A DNA stretch of 37,296 bases from Lysobacterales bacterium (lineage in GTDB: Bacteria > Pseudomonadota > Gammaproteobacteria > Steroidobacterales > Steroidobacteraceae). Below the pieces are notes generated by a model that worked only from the letters and a program-made list of their open reading frames with translations, ran no database searches and had not been told where the DNA came from. The stretch lies in contig RPQJ01000024.1 in the NCBI GenBank assembly GCA_003819815.1, positions 1-37,296 on the forward strand. The letters run 5' to 3'. The position numbers were made by a program, and so were the translations under genes. The number at the start of each line of letters is the position of its first letter. Position 1 is the stretch's first letter. Below, one piece after another: positions 1 to 8,076 of this stretch.

Positions 1-1749
1 GTCGCGGAGCTGGCCGGATCGTATCGCTTCCTGCGCCGGCTCGAGAACCGGCTGCAGGAGCGCAACGACGAGCAGACGCACGACCTGCCCCGCGACGAGA
101 CGGGACGCGCGCGGCTCGCGCTCGCGATGGGCATGCCGGACTGGCCTGCGCTCGCGACCGTGATCGCGCAGCACCGCGACCGCGTGAGCAGCCACTTCCG
201 CGCCCTGGTGTTCGCACCTGCAGCGCCCACAGAGGGCGAGGCGGGTCGGGCGCTCGTCTCGCTGCTCGAGGACCAGGTCGACGTCGCCCGCCGCAGCGAA
301 CTGCTGCGCGTGGCCGGTCTCGCCGAAGCAGAGGCCGTGTCGGCGCGTCTCGAGCTGCTGCGCGACAGCGCCTATTACCGCCGGCTCGACGATACCGGGC
401 GACGCCGCCTGCACACGCTGCTGCCGTCGCTGCTCCAGTCGCTGGCGGGCCGTGGGGCGGAGGCGCTCGCGCTCGGCCGGCTGCTGCACGTGCTGGAGTC
501 GATCGGCGGCCGAACCGTCTATCTCTCCCTCCTCAACGAAAACGCCGTCGCACGTCGCCGGCTCGTCGAGCTCTGCGCCCAGTCGCAGTTCCTGACCGAC
601 CAGATCGCGTCGTTCCCGCTGCTGCTCGACGAACTGCTCGACGAGCGCCTGTTCGAGTCGACGCCGACGCGCGCGGAATTCGAGCACGACCTGCGCGTGC
701 GCATGGCCGGCGCCGGCGTCGACGATCCCGAGCACCAGGTCGAGCTGCTCCGGCAGTTCCAGCGGGCGGCGGTGTTCCGCGTCGCCGTCCCGGACCTCAC
801 GGGACGCCTGCCGCTCATGAAGGTGAGCGACCGCCTCACGGACATCGCGGAGCTGATCGTCGGCGAGGCGCTCGATCTGTCGTGGCAGCAGATCGTCGCG
901 CGACACGGTGTTCCACAGTACGGTCCCGACGAAGCGCACCTCGCCGGTGCCGGCGTGATCGTCGTCGCCTACGGCAAGTTCGGCGGGATCGAGCTCGGCT
1001 ACGGCTCCGACCTCGACCTCGTCTTCCTGCACGATTCCTCGGGCGACGTGCAGCACACGACCGGGCCCAAGCCCGTCGACAACGGCGTGTTCTTCCTGCG
1101 GCTCGTGCAGCGGCTCGTGCACGTGCTCGCCGTCCATACCGCGGCCGGCCGGCTCTACGAGGTGGACACGCGCCTGCGGCCGAGCGGCAAGGGGGGGTTG
1201 CTGGTGCAGAGCATCGAAGGCTTCGGCGATTACCAGCGCGCCGAGGCCTGGACGTGGGAGCACCAGGCACTGCTGCGAGCGCGCGTCGTCGCCGGGCCGG
1301 CCGCGCTGCGCGACCGGTTCGAGAGCCTGCGACGCGACGTGCTGCGCCACGCCGTTCGGCGCGCGACGCTGCGGGACGACGTGCGCACGATGCGCGAGCG
1401 CATGCGCGCCGAGCTCTCGCGCTCGGGCCCCGGCCAGTTCGACCTCAAGCAGGACCCGGGCGGCATCACCGACGTCGAGTTCCTCGCGCAGTACTGGACG
1501 CTGCTCTGGTCCGAACGCTACGAGGAGCTCGTGACGTACTCGGACAACATCCGGCAGCTCGAGAGCCTGGCCTCCGCCGACCTCGTGCCGCAATCGACCG
1601 TGGACGTGCTGACGGCCGCCTATCGCGCGTACCGCCAGCGGATGCACCACCTGTCGCTCGACGCGGCGGACAACGTCGTGCCGGCGGAGGAATTCGCCGA
1701 GACGCGTGCCGCGGTCACCGCCATCTGGACCGCGACGATGGAAGGCTGA
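1..1749 (+). CDS. glnE: Glutamine synthetase adenylyltransferase/deadenylyltransferase GlnE, C-terminal part (5' truncated by window edge)
   Basis: Frame open from base 1 (VAELAGSYRFLRRLENRLQERNDEQTHDLP...), then GYGSDLDLVFLHD nucleotidyltransferase motif and FDLKQDPGGITDVEFLAQYW typical of GlnE. Confidence 0.95.
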   Translation, partial: VAELAGSYRFLRRLENRLQERNDEQTHDLPRDETGRARLALAMGMPDWPALATVIAQHRDRVSSHFRALVFAPAAPTEGEAGRALVSLLEDQVDVARRSELLRVAGLAEAEAVSARLELLRDSAYYRRLDDTGRRRLHTLLPSLLQSLAGRGAEALALGRLLHVLESIGGRTVYLSLLNENAVARRRLVELCAQSQFLTDQIASFPLLLDELLDERLFESTPTRAEFEHDLRVRMAGAGVDDPEHQVELLRQFQRAAVFRVAVPDLTGRLPLMKVSDRLTDIAELIVGEALDLSWQQIVARHGVPQYGPDEAHLAGAGVIVVAYGKFGGIELGYGSDLDLVFLHDSSGDVQHTTGPKPVDNGVFFLRLVQRLVHVLAVHTAAGRLYEVDTRLRPSGKGGLLVQSIEGFGDYQRAEAWTWEHQALLRARVVAGPAALRDRFESLRRDVLRHAVRRATLRDDVRTMRERMRAELSRSGPGQFDLKQDPGGITDVEFLAQYWTLLWSERYEELVTYSDNIRQLESLASADLVPQSTVDVLTAAYRAYRQRMHHLSLDAADNVVPAEEFAETRAAVTAIWTATMEG

Positions 1750-1833
1750 ACCGGCGGCGGCCCGCGAGTCGCACGGCGTGCCGGCAGTCGGCGGGCAATT
1801 GCGAAAACCCGGGCGCTCGCCTAAGGTTTCGCG

Positions 1834-2235
1834 ATGACCGAACTCCTCGTGCCCGTTTCCCCCGGCGAGCTGATCGACAAGATCACCATCCTCGAGATCA
1901 AGTCGCAGCGCATGACCGATCCCGCGAAGCTGCACAACGTGCGCACGGAGCTCGCGCTCCTGAACGACACGTGGCGCGCCTCACCGTTCGCGAAGTTCGA
2001 CATCGAGGCCGAATGGACCGGCCTCCGCGACGTCAACGCGAAACTCTGGGACGTCGAGGACCTGCTCCGCGACCTGGAGCGCGACGGGCGCTTCGACGCC
2101 GAGTTCGTCGAACTCGCGCGCGCTGTCTACTTCACCAACGACGAACGCGCGGCGATCAAGAAGCGCATCAACACGAAGCTCGGCTCCACGCTGGTGGAGG
2201 AGAAGAGCTATGCGGAGTACGGGAAGCGGAAATAG
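1834..2235 (+). CDS. DUF6165-like small protein
   Basis: 133 aa ORF MTELLVPVSPGELIDKITILEIKSQRM...; resembles the DUF6165 family often found near LPS genes. Confidence 0.75.
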   Translation: MTELLVPVSPGELIDKITILEIKSQRMTDPAKLHNVRTELALLNDTWRASPFAKFDIEAEWTGLRDVNAKLWDVEDLLRDLERDGRFDAEFVELARAVYFTNDERAAIKKRINTKLGSTLVEEKSYAEYGKRK

Positions 2236-2250
2236 GGCCGGGGGACACCC

Positions 2251-2451
2251 TCAGCCCCGCTTCAGCGTGTACTCCGCCGAGCAATACGGGCACTTCGCCC
2301 AGCCGGTCTTCTCGATCGGCAGGTAGACGCGCGGATGGCTGTTCCAGAGCTGCATGCTCGGCATCGGGCACGAAAGCGGGAGGTCGTCCGGCGTCACGTC
2401 GTAGTGGTGCTGGGCGTTCGGCTGGATGAGCTTGTCGCTTGCTTCGGCCAT
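2251..2451 (-). CDS. Small zinc-finger (CHCC-type) domain protein
   Basis: 66 aa from ATG at 2451: MAEASDKLIQPNAQHHYDVTPDDLPLSCPMPSMQLWNSHPRVYLPIEKTGWAKCPYCSAEYTLKRG; SCP...H...CPYC pattern. The longer ORF 2251..3153 is a frame extension over the GT9 gene. Confidence 0.85.
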   Translation of the reverse strand: MAEASDKLIQPNAQHHYDVTPDDLPLSCPMPSMQLWNSHPRVYLPIEKTGWAKCPYCSAEYTLKRG

Positions 2452-2519
2452 CTCGGCGTGTCCTGGTACGCCGCACGGGGCGCGGCCGGATCGCATTATC
2501 GCCCAGTGCGCGGCGAGCG

Positions 2520-3590
2520 TCAGCGGGTCGGCGTGCGGGGTGCGCCGGCCGCCATCAGCGCGTCGAGCCGCTCGACGACGTCCTCGGGCCGGATGAGGTC
2601 CATGACGCCGGGGTGCTCGATCTTGGTCGTCCACGGTATCTCCGCGGCCGGACGCCCCCGGAATGCCCGCGCGGCGGCGTCGTAGCGGTCGACGCACCAT
2701 GGCCGGCTGTAGTAAGGACCGCTGCGCTCGGGATTGGTCGCCGCGTAAAGTCCTACGACGGGCGTGCCGACGGTCGTGGCCATGTGCACCGGCCCTGAAT
2801 CCGGGCTCACCAGCGCGACCGCCCGCTCGAGCGTCGCGAGGAGCTGCAGCAGCGTGTCGCGACCCACGAGATTCACGACCGGCTCCCGGGCGAGTTGCTC
2901 GATGCGTGCCCCCGTCTCCCGCTCGAGCGGGCTCGGACCTCCGCAGATGAGCACCTGCAGGCCGTGGCGCCTCGACGCGTGGTCCGCCACGGCGGCATAG
3001 CCCTCCGCGGACCAGTTGCGGAGCACGTGGCTCGAGCACGGGCTGATGACGAGCGTCGGACGTCCTTCCGGGATGACGTTGCGGGCGTACTCGAGCGCGG
3101 CCTCGGGCAGCGGGATGTCCCAGCGCATCGAGCGCCGGCGGAGGCCGAGGCACTCAGCGAAACCGAACAGTCCGTCGAGCACGTGCTCGCGGCGGCGCGG
3201 CTCGATGCGACGGTTGGTGAAGAGCCACTGCAGCTCGCGGGCCCGGGCGCGGTCGAAGCCGATCCGGGTCGTCGCAGGCACGAGCGCCGCGGCGAGGCTC
3301 GCGCGGATCGCGAGCTGCATGTGCAGCAGCGCGTCGTAGCGACGTCCCGTCATCCGCCGCCGCAGTTCCGCGTACGCAGCCCGTCCCGCGCGCTTGTCGA
3401 ACACGACGAACTCCACGTCGGGCAGGTGGCCAAGCAGCTTGTGCTCGAGCTTGCCGATGATCCACGTGCAGCGAACGCCGGGCCAGGCGTCCTGCATCGT
3501 GCGGACGACGGGCAGCACGTGGCACACGTCGCCGATCGCCGAGAGGCGCAGCACGCACAGGTTCCGAGGTGCGTCGGCGGGTCCGGGCAT
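2520..3590 (-). CDS. Glycosyltransferase family 9 (lipopolysaccharide heptosyltransferase-like)
   Basis: LCVLRLSAIGDVCHVLPVVRTMQDAWP N-terminus and LVSPDSGPVHMATTVGTPVVGLYAATNPERSGPY C-terminal GT9 signature. Confidence 0.9.
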   Translation of the reverse strand: MPGPADAPRNLCVLRLSAIGDVCHVLPVVRTMQDAWPGVRCTWIIGKLEHKLLGHLPDVEFVVFDKRAGRAAYAELRRRMTGRRYDALLHMQLAIRASLAAALVPATTRIGFDRARARELQWLFTNRRIEPRRREHVLDGLFGFAECLGLRRRSMRWDIPLPEAALEYARNVIPEGRPTLVISPCSSHVLRNWSAEGYAAVADHASRRHGLQVLICGGPSPLERETGARIEQLAREPVVNLVGRDTLLQLLATLERAVALVSPDSGPVHMATTVGTPVVGLYAATNPERSGPYYSRPWCVDRYDAAARAFRGRPAAEIPWTTKIEHPGVMDLIRPEDVVERLDALMAAGAPRTPTR

Positions 3591-3656
3591 GGGTAGGCAG
3601 CGGCAGTCCGATGGTGAACAATCCGTCCCGGGACACGTCCAGGAACGTCGAACGAA

Positions 3657-4379
3657 GTGAGCGCCGGGCCGGAAACGCGCGTGCGAACGGACCGCGGCGC
3701 GATGCTATACGATGCGTCGCGCAGCGGCCAGTTGGCGGAACCGGCGTTCGAGCCGGGACATTGGCATGGGCGCGGCAGCCTGGAGGAGGTCGCGGGCGGA
3801 CGCGGCACGGTCGCGTTCGTGCGCGACGGCGATCGCCGCTGGGTGCTGCGTCACTATCGCCGTGGCGGCGCCGTGGCGCGGCTCCTCGACGACCGTTATC
3901 TCTGGACGGGCGAGGATCGCACCCGCTCGTTCCGCGAGTGGCGGCTGCTGCACGCGCTGCACCAGGCGGGCCTGCCGGTGCCGGCGCCCGTCGCCGCACG
4001 CTACGTCCGCTCGGCTCTCACCTATCGCGCCGACCTCGTGACCGAGGAGTTGCCGACGCGGCTCACGCTCGCGCGTGCGCTCGCGAACGCGCCGCTCGAG
4101 CCCGACCGGTGGCGCGGGATAGGGCGAGTGATCGGACGGCTGCACGCGCACGGCGTCCGGCACGCCGACCTGAACGCGCACAATCTCCTTCTTGCGGGCG
4201 ATGGCGCGGTGTACGTCGTCGACTTCGACCGCGGCCGTTTCGAGGCCCGGGGCGGCTGGGAGCGCGACGTGCTCGACCGGCTGCATCGTTCGCTCGCGAA
4301 GGTCACGGCGAGGCTGCCGCCCGAGCGCTGGACGGACGGCGACTGGAAGGCGTTGCTCGAAGGAGTCGCCGCCGCATGA
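3657..4379 (+). CDS. kdkA: 3-deoxy-D-manno-octulosonic acid (Kdo) kinase KdkA-like
   Basis: WVLRHYRRGGAVARLLDDRYLWTGEDRTRSFREWRLL; GVRHADLNAHNLLL kinase catalytic loop; overlaps waaA start by 4 nt (ATGA). Confidence 0.88.
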   Translation: MSAGPETRVRTDRGAMLYDASRSGQLAEPAFEPGHWHGRGSLEEVAGGRGTVAFVRDGDRRWVLRHYRRGGAVARLLDDRYLWTGEDRTRSFREWRLLHALHQAGLPVPAPVAARYVRSALTYRADLVTEELPTRLTLARALANAPLEPDRWRGIGRVIGRLHAHGVRHADLNAHNLLLAGDGAVYVVDFDRGRFEARGGWERDVLDRLHRSLAKVTARLPPERWTDGDWKALLEGVAAA

Positions 4380-5692
4380 TGCGCGTGATCTACGTGACCT
4401 TCACCTACCTGCTGGCGCCGCTCGCCGTTGCGATGGAGGGCTGGAAGGCGCTCTGGAATCCGGACTACCGCGGTCGCCTGCACCAGCGCCTGGGCTACGT
4501 GGAACCGTCGCCGGCCCCCGGCTGCATCTGGGTCCACGCGGTCTCGGTCGGCGAGGTGCAGGCGTCGGCCGCCCTGATCCGCGCACTCGAGCAGCGATTT
4601 CCCGGCATCCCGGTGATCGTCACGACGGTCACGCCGACCGGTGCGCAGCGTGCGCGCGCGCTCTTCGGCGCACGCGTGCCGCATCGCTACCTGCCGTACG
4701 ACCTCCCCGGCGCGGTGCGCCGCTTCCTCGACCGGACGCAGCCGCGCGTCGCCATCATCCTCGAGACCGAGATCTGGCCGACGCTGTACCACGAGCTCGG
4801 TCGCCGCCGCATCCCGCTCGTCATGGCAAGCGCGCGCGTCTCGACCCGCTCGGTCGACCGCTACCGCCGCATGGCCAAGCTGTTCCGCGAGACGCTGTCG
4901 CACGGGATCCTGATCGGCGCTCAGACGCCGGCGGATGCCGAGCGTTTCCGGACGATCGGTGCGGCGCACGACCGCGTGCGCGTCACGGGCAACGTGAAGC
5001 TCGATCTCGACATCCCCGAGTCCACCGTCGCGGCAGGGCGGGCGTTTCGAGCCGGGTGCGCGGCGTCACGTCCGGTGTGGATCGCGGGCAGCACGCACGA
5101 GGGCGAGGAGGATGCGTTGCTCGCCGCTCACGAGCGCGTCTGCACGCGGCATCCCGAGGCGCTGCTGATCCTCGTGCCGAGGCACCCGCAGCGCTTCGAC
5201 GCCGTGAAGGCGCTGCTGCGCCGCCGCGGCCGCTCGTTCGTCTCGAGGAGTTCAGGTGACCGTCCCGACCGTGGCCACGGCGTGTACCTGGTCGATACGC
5301 TGGGCGAGCTGCAGATGTTCTACGCGGCGGCCGACGTCGCCTTCGTCGCCGGGAGCCTCGTGCCGATCGGCGGGCACAACCTGCTCGAGCCCGCGGTGCT
5401 CGGGCTGCCGATTCTTTCCGGGCCGCACACGCAGAACGCCCAGGACATCGCCGACCTGCTGCAAGACGCCGGCGCGCTCCGGATCGTGCGCAGCGGTGCG
5501 GAGCTCGCGCAGCGCGTGGAGGAGTGGTTCAGCGATCCGGCGCTCGGCCGCACGGCCGGCGCGGCGGGTCGCCACGCGGTCGAGCAGAGCCGCGGCGCCG
5601 TCGACCGGCTGGTCGCTATGGTGTCGCCGTTGCTGGAACCGGCGCCGGGCGCACGATCGGCAGCGGGGCTGGCGTCGTCAGGAGGCCGTTGA
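4376..5692 (+). CDS. waaA: 3-deoxy-D-manno-octulosonic acid transferase
   Basis: MMRVIYVTFTYLLAPLAVAMEGWKALWNPDYRGRLHQRLG; WVHAVSVGEVQAS; GGHNLLEPAVLGLPILSGPHTQN. True start is internal to the 3569..5692 ORF. Confidence 0.93.
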   Translation: MMRVIYVTFTYLLAPLAVAMEGWKALWNPDYRGRLHQRLGYVEPSPAPGCIWVHAVSVGEVQASAALIRALEQRFPGIPVIVTTVTPTGAQRARALFGARVPHRYLPYDLPGAVRRFLDRTQPRVAIILETEIWPTLYHELGRRRIPLVMASARVSTRSVDRYRRMAKLFRETLSHGILIGAQTPADAERFRTIGAAHDRVRVTGNVKLDLDIPESTVAAGRAFRAGCAASRPVWIAGSTHEGEEDALLAAHERVCTRHPEALLILVPRHPQRFDAVKALLRRRGRSFVSRSSGDRPDRGHGVYLVDTLGELQMFYAAADVAFVAGSLVPIGGHNLLEPAVLGLPILSGPHTQNAQDIADLLQDAGALRIVRSGAELAQRVEEWFSDPALGRTAGAAGRHAVEQSRGAVDRLVAMVSPLLEPAPGARSAAGLASSGGR

Positions 5693-7112
5693 TCTGCGAA
5701 AGGTCCGTCGGGACCAGCACGCCGGACGCCGACTTCAGGCGCACGAGGTTGATCAGGTAGTCGTAGCGGCTGCGTGCGAAGTCGCGCTGGGCCTCGAAGA
5801 GCCGCCGCCTCGCATCGAGCACGTCGACGGTGGTGCGTGTTCCGACGTCGAAGCCCGCCTCGGTGGCCTCGAGCGCAGTCTGGTTCGACTTCACGGCCTG
5901 CTGCAGTGCCTGCACCCGCGCCTTCTCGGCGAGCACTCCGAGATAAGCATCGCGGGTCTCGCGCTCCGCGCCGCGCAGGGCGCCTTCGAGGCGCTCGCGC
6001 TCGGCACGGTGCAGGTAGGTCTGTTCGCGGACCTGCGAGCGCGTGATGCCGCCCGCGAAGACCGGGATGTTCACCCGCACGCCGATCTGGTCGTCCGTCC
6101 GGTTGAAGTCGGCCGGGAATTCCTGGGCCGGCAGGTTCGGGTCCTGGAACTCCTGCGGCACGCGCGTGAGCGAGTCCGCGACGCTGTCCGACTCGCCGTA
6201 GCGGGCGAAGAGGTCCACGGTGGGCATGTGGCCCGCCTGCGCGATCTTGACGTTCGACTTCGCGATGTCGACGCCGAGCCTGGCCGCGATGACGTTCAGG
6301 TTCTGCTCGACCGCATTGTCGACCCAGAACTGCTCGTCCAGCGGTTGCGGCTGGTCGAGCGGCATCGAGTCCGAGGGCTTCACGAGCTGCTCGTAGGCCT
6401 CGCCGGTGAGCTCACGCAGGAATTCCTGCGCGGTCGCGAGCGCGCGCTTCGCGGCGATGACGCCGGCGGTCGCGCTGTCGTGCGCCGCGCGGGCTTCCTG
6501 CACGTCCGTGATCGCGATCAGGCCCACCTCGAAGCGCTTCTCCGCCTGCTCGAGCTGGCGGTTGACCGCCTCGAGCGTCGCCTGGGCAGCGCCGAGCGTG
6601 TCGTCGGCCGCGAGCACGTCGAAGTAGCGCTGAGAGACGCGGACCATCAGGTCCTGCTGCGCGGCGCGGTAGTTCGCCTCGGCGAGCGCGACCCGCGAGT
6701 CCGACTGCTTGAGGCGCTGCCACTGGTCCCAGCGGAACAGCGTCTGCGTGAGCTGGGCGTCGTAGTCCCAGTAGCGGTCGGTCGTGGTCTCGTTCGTGAA
6801 CGGCACGGACACCGCCACGGCCGAGGATTCCCCGGTCACCGGATCGACCACCTCGCGGAACTGCCGCTGGAAGCCCTCCGAGTCCGTGCTCCCGGTATAG
6901 ACCTGACCGCCGACGTTGACCTGAGGCAACAGCAGCCCGCGGGCCTGCGGCTTCGCCTCGAGGGCGGCCATCCGGCGTGCCTCCGCCTCGCGGATGAGCG
7001 GATCGCTCTTGGACGCGTCCTGGTACACCTCGAGCAGGTTGACGGCCTGCGCGGCCGGACCGAGGAGGATGAGGGCGATGCCCCAGGCGAGCACGGAGGA
7101 ACGTTTTTGCAT
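5616..7112 (-). CDS. tolC: TolC family outer membrane efflux protein
   Basis: Signal peptide MQKRSSVLAWGIALILLGPAAQA, LLEVYQDASKSDPLI, repeated coiled-coil TolC halves, GTRTTVDVLDARRRLFEAQRD. Confidence 0.93.
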   Translation of the reverse strand: MQKRSSVLAWGIALILLGPAAQAVNLLEVYQDASKSDPLIREAEARRMAALEAKPQARGLLLPQVNVGGQVYTGSTDSEGFQRQFREVVDPVTGESSAVAVSVPFTNETTTDRYWDYDAQLTQTLFRWDQWQRLKQSDSRVALAEANYRAAQQDLMVRVSQRYFDVLAADDTLGAAQATLEAVNRQLEQAEKRFEVGLIAITDVQEARAAHDSATAGVIAAKRALATAQEFLRELTGEAYEQLVKPSDSMPLDQPQPLDEQFWVDNAVEQNLNVIAARLGVDIAKSNVKIAQAGHMPTVDLFARYGESDSVADSLTRVPQEFQDPNLPAQEFPADFNRTDDQIGVRVNIPVFAGGITRSQVREQTYLHRAERERLEGALRGAERETRDAYLGVLAEKARVQALQQAVKSNQTALEATEAGFDVGTRTTVDVLDARRRLFEAQRDFARSRYDYLINLVRLKSASGVLVPTDLSQINGLLTTPAPLPIVRPAPVPATATP

Positions 7113-7151
7113 GGACTCACCGAAACGACGGGACCGGCGCGTGGCCGATGG

Positions 7152-7173
7152 GTGTTATACTAGACTATATCAC
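7152..7173. promoter_or_regulatory. AT-rich imperfect palindrome gtgttata-N6-tatatcac in the pcm-tolC gap; candidate tolC promoter/operator
   Basis: Arms at 7152-7159 and 7166-7173 complementary at 7 of 8 positions; AT-rich patch in a GC-rich neighbourhood, about 40 bp upstream of the tolC start. Confidence 0.4.
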
Positions 7174-7209
7174 TAGGCGGGACGCTGGCTAGCCCCGCCG
7201 GTTCGCTCG

Positions 7210-7866
7210 TCAGAAGACGAATTTCGGCGGCTCCGCGGCGTGGATCAGCGGGTCGACGAACGTCTCGAACAGGCTCTCGCGGACGCACTGCCCGGGGGCC
7301 GAGCAAACGACGCGCCGCGCTTCCATGGCTGGTCCGCTGCCGACGATGGCGAACAGGCGGCCGCCGGGCTGCAACATCCGTTCGAAGCGCGTGTCGTAGA
7401 CGGGGAGCGACCCGGTGAGCACGACGACGTCGTAGCGCTCCGGGCCGGCCGGCAGCGCATAGACGTCCGCTGCCGCGACGCTGACGTTGTGCACGCCACC
7501 GCGGCGCAGCGCTTCCCTCGCGCCGTCGGCGAGATCGGGAAAGATCTCGACGGAGCGAACCGCGCGGGTGAGCGCGCCGAGGCAGGCGGCGAAGTAGCCG
7601 GTGCCCGTGCCGACCTCGAACACCGTGTCCTCTGGCTTCAGCTCGAGCGACTGCAGGATGCGGCCTTCCAGGCTCGGCGAGAGCATCGCCTGCCCGTGGC
7701 TGATCGGGACGTTCATGTCTGCGAACGCGAGTTCGCGGCAGGCGGCGGGCACGTAGGCCTCGCGCGGCGTGCGCTTCATCGCGTCGAGGATGCGGAGATC
7801 GAGCACGTCCCAGGCGCGTACCTGTTGCTCGATCATCTGGCGGCGGGCGGCTTCGAGGTCCAGCAT
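7210..7866 (-). CDS. pcm: Protein-L-isoaspartate O-methyltransferase family protein
   Basis: MLDLEAARRQMIEQQVRAWDVLDLRILDAMKRTPREAYVP; EDTVFEVGTGTGYFAACLG SAM-binding motif. Start placed at ATG 7866 rather than the 8520 ORF start. Confidence 0.88.
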   Translation of the reverse strand: MLDLEAARRQMIEQQVRAWDVLDLRILDAMKRTPREAYVPAACRELAFADMNVPISHGQAMLSPSLEGRILQSLELKPEDTVFEVGTGTGYFAACLGALTRAVRSVEIFPDLADGAREALRRGGVHNVSVAAADVYALPAGPERYDVVVLTGSLPVYDTRFERMLQPGGRLFAIVGSGPAMEARRVVCSAPGQCVRESLFETFVDPLIHAAEPPKFVF

Positions 7867-7984
7867 GGTGATGGGTCCGCAGTGAGGCGCGAAGGTTACG
7901 GTCTCGACCCGGGAGCGACAAGCCGAGGTTGCCGCATGATTATGGTGAATCCGGCAGGTGCGCGCGACCCGTTCGTTTATGCTT

Positions 7985-8066
7985 CCCTCGCGATCGACTA
8001 GAACAACAACTCGCGAGGGGATGAGGCGCCACGGGGCGCCGTTCTTTCCGGGGACAAGGCCTGTCC
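7985..8066 (+). other. Three successive inverted repeats in the leader of the GGDEF-EAL gene
   Basis: ccctcgcga (7985-7993)/tcgcgaggg (8011-8019), 9 bp perfect; ggcgcc (8025-8030)/ggcgcc (8035-8040) followed by gttcttt; ggaca (8052-8056)/tgtcc (8062-8066). Confidence 0.5.
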
Positions 8067-8076
8067 GGACCACACG

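Noticed and set aside
882-2429. 515-codon plus-strand ORF overlapping glnE and DUF6165
   Set aside because: Out-of-frame translation of known genes, very Arg-rich.
3625-3634. 10-bp palindrome gtcccgggac in the GT9-kdkA divergent gap
   Set aside because: Short GC-only palindromes are expected by chance at this base composition.
5256-7163. 635-codon plus-strand ORF antisense to tolC
   Set aside because: tolC on the minus strand is clear by signal peptide and TolC motifs; the opposing ORF is low complexity.
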